A stretch of DNA of 10,583 bases from Candidatus Pacearchaeota archaeon (GTDB taxonomy: Archaea > Nanobdellota > Nanobdellia > Pacearchaeales > GW2011-AR1). Of this stretch, positions 6,144-10,583 are shown in pieces (within the stretch, counting starts at the first letter, position 1; every line of letters begins with the position of its first letter). The notes beneath the pieces are model-generated. The model did no database searches. It had not been told where the DNA came from and worked only from the letters and a program-made list of their open reading frames with translations. The stretch is taken from the NCBI GenBank assembly GCA_023140635.1, contig JAGLLG010000010.1:1-10583 (forward strand), read 5' to 3'. Both the position numbers and the translations under genes were made by a program.

Positions 6144-6153
6144 GGTTTTTAAG
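6144..6153 (-). promoter_or_regulatory. TATA box of tRNA-Phe
   Basis: CTTAAAAACC on the minus strand is centred about 28 bases from the tRNA 5' end at 6121, so the primary transcript would have little or no leader. Confidence 0.45.
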
Positions 6154-6170
6154 TTTGTTGATACTGTTTT

Positions 6171-6188
6171 TAAAAACCAAGGTTTTTA
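6171..6188. repeat. Inverted repeat upstream of tRNA-Phe
   Basis: TAAAAACC, two bases, then GGTTTTTA: an eight-base perfect dyad. It lies between the RNase P RNA and tRNA-Phe genes, next to a second dyad at 6198-6213. Both could be terminator-like or regulatory; the function is not evident. Confidence 0.35.
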
Positions 6189-6197
6189 CCCTGTAGG

Positions 6198-6213
6198 CAC
6201 ATCTGGTGATGTG
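6198..6213. repeat. CACATC/GATGTG hairpin
   Basis: A perfect six-base stem with a four-base loop (TGGT), 22 bases past the 3' end of the RNase P RNA. It may stop read-through or be a processing site. No complete set of C/D box motifs was found around it. Confidence 0.35.
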
Positions 6214-6217
6214 AGTT

Positions 6218-6234
6218 TAATGAATAAAAATAAA
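6218..6234 (-). terminator. T-rich terminator of RNase P RNA
   Basis: Right after the closing P1 strand, the minus strand reads TTTATTTTTATTC, an oligo-T tract of the type that ends archaeal transcripts. Confidence 0.5.
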
Positions 6235-6588
6235 GAGTGGGGCATAGGCCACGTTCTGTCAAACTTCGTATCGTCTTGTACTCGATCGAACAGTTTGTGC
6301 TAACATCTGACTAAGCCTGGGCAATGCCAGTTGCATCAATTAGGGTGCTCGTTCCATCGTAACTAAATACGCTCGTCTCTATACCAGCAGTAGCATTCCT
6401 TGCGGAATACTTCAGTCATCTCGGTTATTAACCCAAAATGAAGCCACGCCTCGCGACGCCCGACTTTCGTCGGTAATTCCTAATGGCCTAATTAATAGGG
6501 GTGCGCGGACCTTCCTCAGTTTCCTAGAAATCATTTAACATTTCTTTTGCCTTTTAGACAAGGATACCGGTGATTAGCTGTCCCACTC
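6235..6588 (-). ncRNA. rnpB: RNase P RNA, archaeal
   Basis: The catalytic RNA that removes 5' leaders from pre-tRNAs. The ends are set by helix P1: GAGTGGG at 6588-6582 pairs with CCCACTC at 6241-6235, giving about 354 bases, a normal archaeal size. The conserved CR-I block GAGGAAGGTCCGCGC is at 6517-6503, and CR-V (GACAGAACGTGGCCTATG) is at about 6261-6244. These two can form helix P4: GG, bulged U, CCGCG against CGTGGCC, with the universally conserved bulged uridine at 6509. The key catalytic core is therefore intact. It is transcribed from its own TATA box, and the transcript may begin about 17 bases before P1 with a small hairpin. tRNA-Phe follows on the same strand. Confidence 0.95.
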
Positions 6589-6590
6589 AT

Positions 6591-6604
6591 AACAGCAAGC
6601 TGTT
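6591..6604 (-). repeat. CUUG-tetraloop hairpin in the RNase P RNA leader
   Basis: AACAG-CTTG-CTGTT on the minus strand is a five-base stem closed by G-C over a CUUG loop, an unusually stable tetraloop. The TATA box at 6628-6635 would place the transcript start near 6605, just ahead of it, so it probably forms the 5' tip of the transcript before helix P1. Confidence 0.5.
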
Positions 6605-6627
6605 ACATTTTTTAGAGAAAATGAGGG

Positions 6628-6635
6628 TTTATAAG
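6628..6635 (-). promoter_or_regulatory. TATA box of RNase P RNA
   Basis: CTTATAAA on the minus strand. Start of transcription is expected about 26 bases on, near 6605, which is 17 bases before P1. Confidence 0.55.
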
Positions 6636-6664
6636 TTTGGTTATTTTACAAATTTTATGAAAAC

Positions 6665-6673
6665 TTATAAAAA
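6665..6673 (+). promoter_or_regulatory. TATA box of the MscS gene
   Basis: TTATAAAAA is centred 26 bases before the ATG at 6695, predicting a leaderless mRNA. It is divergent from the RNase P RNA promoter 30 bases away. Confidence 0.6.
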
Positions 6674-6694
6674 CGGACGAATCTATTTTTAATA

Positions 6695-7765
6695 ATGGAA
6701 CTTGCAACGATAACTGGATTTTTTATAAAAATATTGGAGAACAATAATAGCTCTGATTATGTAAGGGCGTTGTTGATATTTTTAGGTCTCTTTATCTTTT
6801 TTAAGGTGTTTAATTCTTCAATTATGTTTATGTTAAAAAAAGTGAAAGAAAAAACCAAAAATAATATCGACGATTTTTTAATAGATTTTATAGATAGTTT
6901 ACACTGGCCTTTTTATGTATATCTTGCAGTTTATTTTTCGGCATTAACCTTAAGTCTTCCGGAGGTATTGGATCAAATACTCAATATTTTTCTTTTGATT
7001 TTTGTAATTTTTTATATTGCGAAAGGGTTGGTGAATGTTTCGAATCATTTTTTGGATAAGTATGGGGAGAAAAGGAAGGCTAAGGGCAAGTCTTCGAAGG
7101 AGTCGATGATTGGGGTTTTGAAATTAATGTCGACGGGGACTATTTGGACCGTCGCTGTTTTGATGGCACTTTCAAATTTGGGGATTGAGATAACTCCGTT
7201 GATTGCGGGGCTTGGTATTGGCGGACTGGCAGTGGGTTTGGCGTTGCAGGGAATTTTGGGCGACCTTTTTTCTGCGTTTACGATTTATTTTGATAAGCCT
7301 TTTGAGGAGGGTGATTTTATAATTATTGGGGACGATATGGGGACGATAAAGCATATTGGGATAAAGTCGACGAGGATTCAGGCTTTGGGGGGGCAGGAGT
7401 TGGTGATTTCGAATAGTGAGTTGACGTCGACGAGGGTGAATAATTATAAAAAGATGGACACGCGAAGGGTTGTGTTTGGGTTTGGGTTGGAGTATAAAAC
7501 TTCGGTTGCTAAACTGGAAAAGATTAAAAAAATAGTTGAGGGTGTGGTTAAGAAAGAGAAGCATTCGACTTTGGACAGGGTTCATTTTAAAGGGTTTGGG
7601 GATTCTAGTTTGGATTTTGAGGTGGTTTATTATGTGGATTCTAATGATTATAATATTTATATGGATGTTCAAGAAAAGATAAACTTAGGAATAAAGGGAT
7701 TGATTGAGAAAGAGGGTGTGAGTTTTGCATTTCCATCGAGGACGGTTTATACGAAGAAGGGATGA
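6695..7765 (+). CDS. MscS-family mechanosensitive channel
   Basis: A 356-residue membrane channel that opens under membrane tension to release solutes during osmotic downshock. Hydrophobic segments are at about 22-47, 70-88, 95-114, 139-160 and 164-188. The last is the pore helix, ITPLIAGLGIGGLAVGLALQ, with the family's alternating glycine and alanine pattern, followed by GDLFSAFTIYFDKPFEEGD, the start of the beta domain (about 195-255, ending ISNSELTS and VNNY). The C-terminal alpha/beta domain is complete at 256-350. Five helices rather than three place it with the longer MscS types such as YnaI-like channels. Codon choice shifts inside the gene: the part before about 7010 is A/T-ended, whereas 7020-7480 is rich in GGG, TCG, ACG and TTG. 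Confidence 0.93.
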   Translation: MELATITGFFIKILENNNSSDYVRALLIFLGLFIFFKVFNSSIMFMLKKVKEKTKNNIDDFLIDFIDSLHWPFYVYLAVYFSALTLSLPEVLDQILNIFLLIFVIFYIAKGLVNVSNHFLDKYGEKRKAKGKSSKESMIGVLKLMSTGTIWTVAVLMALSNLGIEITPLIAGLGIGGLAVGLALQGILGDLFSAFTIYFDKPFEEGDFIIIGDDMGTIKHIGIKSTRIQALGGQELVISNSELTSTRVNNYKKMDTRRVVFGFGLEYKTSVAKLEKIKKIVEGVVKKEKHSTLDRVHFKGFGDSSLDFEVVYYVDSNDYNIYMDVQEKINLGIKGLIEKEGVSFAFPSRTVYTKKG

Positions 7766-7813
7766 GTGAGAATTGTATGAAAATTTCAATAATGGACTTG
7801 TAGTCTGGTTGTT

Positions 7814-8272
7814 TTATAACTGACTTTTGAAATATCTTAAAGTTCTTGCAGCATTAGTTCCACTAAAATCTTCAAAACATTTTGCACCAAGTCGTCTTGC
7901 CTCTGTCAAATCTTCAGGTCCTTCTGCTATTGCATTTACCACTGTAACTAACCCATTCTTACAGGCTTGTTCAACAACATAAAGTCCTCCAGACCTCCAA
8001 ATATAAGGGGGGTGATCAAATTTTTCAAATTTCTTCGTCGTTATAGAATATTTCTTATGTTCAGATCCTAAAGACAAAACAAGAGAAGACATCAAGACTC
8101 CCCAATAATTCCCACTATTAATCTCCTTCATGGCTTCTGTAACATCTATGATGGCTCCAGCTCTCTCGCTAAAAACAATTCTATCTTCATCTACACCCTT
8201 AATATAATTCTTAATACGTCCTATATTATTATGGTCTCCAATACCTAATATCAATTTCGGATTATCTTTCAT
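7814..8272 (-). CDS. Uncharacterised alpha/beta protein, possibly receiver-like
   Basis: A 152-residue soluble protein that I cannot assign to a named family. It begins KLILGIGDHNNIGRIKNYI, a strand, loop and helix, then RIVFSE, a long central helix, GVLMSSLVLSLGS, GGLYVVEQACKNGLVTVVNAI and a last helix EARRLGAKCFEDF. The alternating strands and helices suggest a Rossmann or flavodoxin-like fold, perhaps a degenerate response-regulator receiver, but the acidic pocket and conserved lysine are not clear. It has no output domain and no signal peptide. The start lies 25 bases from a TATA box shared with the divergent YjbQ gene. It ends 48 bases from the convergent MscS gene. Confidence 0.75.
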   Translation of the reverse strand: MKDNPKLILGIGDHNNIGRIKNYIKGVDEDRIVFSERAGAIIDVTEAMKEINSGNYWGVLMSSLVLSLGSEHKKYSITTKKFEKFDHPPYIWRSGGLYVVEQACKNGLVTVVNAIAEGPEDLTEARRLGAKCFEDFSGTNAARTLRYFKSQL

Positions 8273-8293
8273 ACAATTCTTTGAACGAATGGT

Positions 8294-8301
8294 TTTATAA
8301 A
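8294..8301. promoter_or_regulatory. Palindromic TATA box shared by two divergent genes
   Basis: TTTATAAA is its own reverse complement. Its centre is about 25 bases from the minus-strand ATG at 8272 and about 28 from the plus-strand ATG at 8326, the right distance for both. CGAA-type TFB recognition elements lie on both sides: CGAAT at 8286-8290 for the plus strand and CGAAA (8306-8302) for the minus. No other TATA box at a proper distance was seen for either gene. Confidence 0.6.
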
Positions 8302-8325
8302 TTTCGTTGTGTTTTGAAATATATT

Positions 8326-8739
8326 ATGAAAACATATACTAGATATTTGAAAATAAATACTGAAAAAAGAATCGATTTCATAAACATAACTCAAAAGATT
8401 CAAGATATTGTAGATGATAGTCAGATAGATGATGGTTTAGTTCTGATTAATCCGATGCACATTACGGCAAGCGTTTTCATTAACGATGCGGAGTCTGGAT
8501 TAATTAGAGATTTTGAAGAATGGCTCGAGAAACTCGCTCCGAAAGATTTTAATTATAAACATCATCAAACAGGGGAAGATAATGGGTTCTCTCATTTATG
8601 GCGGACGATCATGGGAAGGGAAAGTACTATTGCGATTACGGAAGGAAGATTAGATTTTGGTCCTTGGGAACAAATTTTTTATGGAGAGTTTGATGGGATG
8701 CGGGATAAGAGGATTTTGGTTAAGGTTATCGGGGAGTGA
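8326..8739 (+). CDS. YjbQ / UPF0047 family protein
   Basis: A 137-residue protein of the secondary thiamine-phosphate synthase-like YjbQ family, which forms small beta-rich trimers; some members have weak thiamine-phosphate synthase activity, and the cellular role is unsettled. The family landmarks are present: MHITASVFIND (44-54, with the conserved histidine H45), a basic-histidine block YKHHQTGEDNGFSHL (77-91) with the metal-site histidines, and GPWEQIFYGEFDG (112-124). The start is the ATG at 8326, because homology begins at KTYTRYLKI and the TATA box is 28 bases upstream; the frame is open up to 8281, but that part lies across the promoter. It is divergent from an unknown gene and shares its TATA box. 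Confidence 0.9.
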   Translation: MKTYTRYLKINTEKRIDFINITQKIQDIVDDSQIDDGLVLINPMHITASVFINDAESGLIRDFEEWLEKLAPKDFNYKHHQTGEDNGFSHLWRTIMGRESTIAITEGRLDFGPWEQIFYGEFDGMRDKRILVKVIGE

Positions 8740-8770
8740 GAAGTTGGGAAATCTTTGAAAAAGTAATTTT

Positions 8771-8974
8771 CTAACGATTGAAGAAGTCTACCAGAGGTTT
8801 ATATGTTTCTGGATGGTTGTAGATGTAATTCGCCGCAAAACAAATCCCATAGTAAATTCCAAGTCCAATTCCTAATCGAGCCCCTATTTCTTTCAAAGAT
8901 AACTCTTTCTTTTTGAAATTTTTTGTTTTTTTCTCCTCAGAATTCACAACCCTTTCTTCCAATAATGGAGCCAT
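8771..8974 (-). CDS. Small single-TM protein
   Basis: A 67-residue protein of unknown function. Residues 1-30 are charged and lysine-rich (SEEKKTKNFKKKELS), one hydrophobic helix with small residues spans about 33-52 (ARLGIGLGIYYGICFAANY), and a short tail follows. The inside is probably the basic N-terminal part. A TATA box lies 24 bases upstream of the ATG at 8974, which supports it as a real leaderless gene. It lies downstream of the zinc ribbon gene on the same strand but has its own promoter. Its stop is about 30 bases from the end of the convergent YjbQ gene. Confidence 0.65.
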   Translation of the reverse strand: MAPLLEERVVNSEEKKTKNFKKKELSLKEIGARLGIGLGIYYGICFAANYIYNHPETYKPLVDFFNR

Positions 8975-8993
8975 GATTTAATGATTATTTGCT

Positions 8994-9002
8994 ATTATAA
9001 AA
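8994..9002 (-). promoter_or_regulatory. TATA box of the small single-TM protein
   Basis: TTTTATAAT on the minus strand, centred 24 bases from the ATG at 8974. A perfect 12-base palindrome, GTATAATTATAC, adjoins it at 9003-9014 and could be an operator or only AT-rich sequence. Confidence 0.5.
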
Positions 9003-9082
9003 GTATAATTATACTCTGAAGATTATGTTCATAAAACTAATCTTTAAGATCAAGAGGATGGGGTATCTTGGTTTAGGGAAAT

Positions 9083-9193
9083 CTAATATCTCAGCAACAA
9101 TCTCGAACCACACTTTGGACACTTGGAAAGAAATGAAATATATTCAGTCCATTTGGTTCTCTTCCATTTATGCCCGCATTTCAGACATCTCAT
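9083..9193 (-). CDS. 36-residue zinc ribbon protein
   Basis: A very small protein. It reads MRCLKCGHKWKRT, then a short linker, then SKCPKCGSRLLLRY and stop. The two CxxC pairs, C3-C6 and C25-C28, with the CGHxW and CPKCGS patterns, are typical of a zinc ribbon, so it should bind one zinc and probably touches RNA, DNA or another protein. Its ATG overlaps the TGA stop of the two-helix membrane protein gene in the four-base form ATGA, which points to translational coupling and one operon. No promoter of its own was seen. The plus-strand open frame over the same bases has no promoter and looks like an antisense shadow. The partner is unknown; the close coupling to the membrane protein suggests that they work together. 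Confidence 0.75.
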   Translation of the reverse strand: MRCLKCGHKWKRTKWTEYISFLSKCPKCGSRLLLRY

Positions 9194-9426
9194 TTTTTCT
9201 TCATTAACTTATAGATGATGCTATAAACAACCATTATTAAGAAATAAATAGGGATTGCAAAGACTACAATGATAAAGAAAAACGCCTCTTCTACATTGAA
9301 TAATCCGTAGATAGCATTATGCAACATTATCGAAAAGAAACCTGTGACGACGATTATCCATAATTTTCTCCAGCTAATTAGAAACAAATCTTTGGCTGTT
9401 ATTTTTTTAGAAGATTTCTTTTTCAT
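9190..9426 (-). CDS. Small two-helix membrane protein
   Basis: A 78-residue membrane protein of unknown function. A basic N-terminus (KKKSSKK) precedes two hydrophobic helices at about 22-43 and 48-72, and a lysine tail (KLMKKK) ends it. Both ends are therefore probably in the cytoplasm. A TATA box lies 25 bases upstream of the ATG at 9426, giving a leaderless mRNA. The zinc ribbon gene starts within its stop codon, so the two are produced together. Confidence 0.7.
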   Translation of the reverse strand: MKKKSSKKITAKDLFLISWRKLWIIVVTGFFSIMLHNAIYGLFNVEEAFFFIIVVFAIPIYFLIMVVYSIIYKLMKKK

Positions 9427-9447
9427 AAGTAAATTATGTTTTTAGTG

Positions 9448-9455
9448 TTTAAATA
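9448..9455 (-). promoter_or_regulatory. TATA box of the two-helix protein/zinc ribbon operon
   Basis: TATTTAAA on the minus strand is centred 25 bases from the ATG at 9426. Confidence 0.5.
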
Positions 9456-9471
9456 TTTTGGGAGTGATTAC

Positions 9472-10057
9472 TCATAACCTAACATCATCTATAAAACTCT
9501 CATCGACTTTCAAAGTTTCACTCGCCGTCTTTTTCAAATGATGCGAAATAGTTTTGTTATTGCCAATCGCAACATAGACGACCTCTTTTTCAAATCTTTC
9601 GATAACCGCTTTCACCGCACCAGAAAAATCGCCATCGTTGGAAATGAGGTAGGCTTCGTCGTATTCGTTTGCTTGTGCGTCCAGAACGAGGTCGAGAGCC
9701 AGGTTGACGTCGGTTGCTTTTTCTACGAAATAAGTTTCTCCGTCACGTTTTCTTTTTTCTAATCTTCCAAGAATAATCTTAAATTTATTAATCTTTTTCA
9801 ATTTTTCGAAGAACTTTTGTTGAGAACTAAACATCTCAGGATTCGTAAATTGTTCAATTGGTGCAATATAATAATTTATTTTTATTAAATCATTTTCACC
9901 AGTTAATTTTTTACAGAACTTTTCTATGTCAATTTTACAATTAAACTTTCTTTTCGCAGAAAAATAAAAATTGCAACTCGTCCTTTACTTTTGTGATCTA
10001 TGTATTTTAGTCAAAAGCAAAAAACTCGCCATCAACATAAACAGCAACTCTTTTTAT
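9472..10057 (-). pseudogene. NYN-domain (PIN-like) nuclease, interrupted
   Basis: The family is a predicted metal-dependent RNase of the NYN/LabA type. The C-terminal part is intact: an open frame of 120 residues starts at 9834 (MFSSQQKFF) and contains ATDVNLALDLV and SNDGDF, the aspartates of the active site. The frame stays open upstream to about 9981, giving NFYFSAKRKF, then CKIDIEKF, then INYYIAP. The N-terminal motif KRVAVYVDG, with the first catalytic aspartate, is at 10054-10028 in another frame. Between them a 52-base insertion (9973-10024) brings a stop codon and a frame change; removing it restores D-G-x-N-F-Y and a 178-codon frame. The expected start is ATA, not ATG, and no ATG, GTG or TTG precedes the motif in frame. 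Two defects make a pseudogene most likely, though a truncated protein from 9834 is possible. Confidence 0.75.
9973..10024 (-). other. 52-base insertion in the NYN gene, hairpin-forming
   Basis: In the transcript, GTTTTTTGCTTTTG (10025-10012) pairs with CAAAAGTAAAGGAC (9993-9980): 14 pairs, three of them G-U. Next to it, GCGA (10029-10026) pairs with TTGC (9976-9973), leaving a three-base bulge GAG on one strand and GATG on the other before a weak outer GTT/AAT helix. This approaches the bulge-helix-bulge shape cut by the archaeal splicing endonuclease. The outer helix is weak and one bulge is four bases, so it is not canonical. Confidence 0.4.
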
Positions 10058-10072
10058 ATTAAAAAAAGGTAT

Positions 10073-10098
10073 CGTAGGATTAATTTCTTAATCCTACG
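10073..10098. repeat. Perfect 11-base inverted repeat
   Basis: CGTAGGATTAA, a TTTC loop, then TTAATCCTACG. It lies just upstream of the NYN start, where its own TATA box would be expected (the centre TTAAGAAATTAA on the minus strand is about 26 bases from the expected start). It may be an operator, a hairpin or a terminator; nothing in the sequence settles this. Confidence 0.55.
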
Positions 10099-10176
10099 GA
10101 CTTAATTATTATTGATGGTATAGGGTAGCTTAAATAGTTTTTGGTTTGGCGTGGTTTTGAGTATAAATTCCCAGGG

Positions 10177-10184
10177 TTTATAAA
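10177..10184 (+). promoter_or_regulatory. TATA box of the right-end small gene
   Basis: TTTATAAA is centred 26 bases before the ATG at 10207, so it decides the start in favour of that ATG over the TTG at 10141. Confidence 0.6.
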
Positions 10185-10206
10185 TTCTCAAACGTCCTCA
10201 ACTGCT

Positions 10207-10512
10207 ATGGGAAAGGAATTTAATATTGAAGATATTGTGGGAAAATCGGTCATCTTAGTGCATGATTCTTTGACGTGGGCTGAAAGAGTTGGGATAGGAG
10301 GGGATACTTCCTTGGAAACTCTTAAGACTATATCGAGATTAGGTGACGAGATTATTCATAATACTGTTAATAATTACTCTATAAAACCTTTAAATGTTCG
10401 AGAAGATATCTATATTTTATCTACTCCGAATGGTGGTGGAGGTCATTTTGTGAGAGAAATGGATTATAATTATAAGAAATATGATGACTTTTTGAATTCT
10501 TTGGATATGTGA
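10207..10512 (+). CDS. Small protein of unknown function
   Basis: A 101-residue soluble protein that I do not recognise. It begins MGKEFNIEDIVGKSVILVHDS, then a helix, TSLETLKTISRLGDEIIHNTV, and ends with STPNGGGGHFVREMDYNYK and a short acidic helix. No signal peptide, membrane segment or known catalytic motif is visible; the four-glycine turn before HFVRE is its most distinctive point. The frame is open to a TTG at 10141, but the TATA box at 10177 would then lie inside the gene, so I start at 10207. A T-rich stretch (TATTTTTC) right after the stop could end the transcript. It is transcribed away from the NYN pseudogene. Confidence 0.7.
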   Translation: MGKEFNIEDIVGKSVILVHDSLTWAERVGIGGDTSLETLKTISRLGDEIIHNTVNNYSIKPLNVREDIYILSTPNGGGGHFVREMDYNYKKYDDFLNSLDM

Positions 10513-10583
10513 TATTTTTCTAACGGTTTGGTGAGAGTGTGTGAATGATTTAAATTACATTCATAACAAGAACAGTATAAGAA

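Noticed and set aside
6198..6230. Possible C/D box small RNA
   Set aside because: GTGATGT resembles a C box, but the last base is wrong and no CTGA D box follows.
7172..7672. A 166-residue minus-strand open frame inside the MscS gene
   Set aside because: Its composition (rich in H, N, I, R, P) is that of a shadow of the G-rich MscS codons on the other strand.
8281..8325. Upstream extension of the YjbQ protein
   Set aside because: It would run across the TATA box, and family similarity begins at the ATG at 8326.
9025..9207. A 60-residue plus-strand open frame
   Set aside because: It is antisense to the zinc ribbon gene, has no promoter at a proper distance and shows no family features, whereas the minus strand has four well-placed cysteines.
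10141..10206. TTG start for the right-end gene
   Set aside because: The TATA box at 10177-10184 is at exact distance for the ATG at 10207 and would lie inside the longer frame.
1..10583. CRISPR array, complete insertion sequence or defence island
   Set aside because: No regularly spaced repeats, transposase or recognisable defence cluster was found; the NYN gene is the only nuclease-like gene and it is broken.

Overview
The window looks like a chromosome segment of a small-genome DPANN archaeon, most likely of the Woesearchaeota/Pacearchaeota type. The evidence is: an archaeal RNase P RNA; TrmY, an archaeal SPOUT methyltransferase; a class II lysyl-tRNA synthetase; a secreted pilin-like protein with an N-terminus typical of these lineages; AT-rich DNA; and nearly every gene having a TATA box about 24-29 bases before its start codon, which implies leaderless mRNAs. 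The exact lineage is inferred.

Layout. 1-789 (minus): a cut-off secreted protein, a DUF4405-like heme-type membrane protein, and a TM-anchored His-rich partner. Two promoters here carry the same inverted repeat at the same distance from the same TATA box. 881-1841 (plus): a seven-helix membrane protein and a winged-helix protein one base apart, probably a signalling pair. 1844-4346 (minus): lysS, then acylphosphatase and trmY in an apparent two-gene unit. 4425-4997 (plus): HD phosphohydrolase. 5015-6606 (minus): pilin-like protein, MazG-like pyrophosphohydrolase, tRNA-Phe(GAA) and RNase P RNA. 6695-7765 (plus): MscS channel. 7814-8739: an unknown alpha/beta protein and a YjbQ-family protein, divergent from one palindromic TATA box. 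8771-9426 (minus): three small proteins, including a 36-residue zinc ribbon whose start overlaps the previous stop codon. 9472-10057 (minus): a NYN-domain nuclease gene interrupted by a hairpin-forming 52-base insertion and lacking a normal start codon. 10207-10512 (plus): a small unknown protein.

Together: much of the window is translation and RNA housekeeping (LysRS, tRNA-Phe, RNase P RNA, TrmY) with nucleotide and metabolite clean-up (MazG-like, HD, acylphosphatase, YjbQ), plus envelope proteins (MscS, pilin, 7TM). The parts most worth a second look are the shared operator upstream of the two left-hand promoters, the 7TM plus winged-helix pair, the interrupted NYN gene with its intron-like fold, and a duplicated tRNA 3' end. 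I found no CRISPR array, complete insertion sequence or clear defence island.
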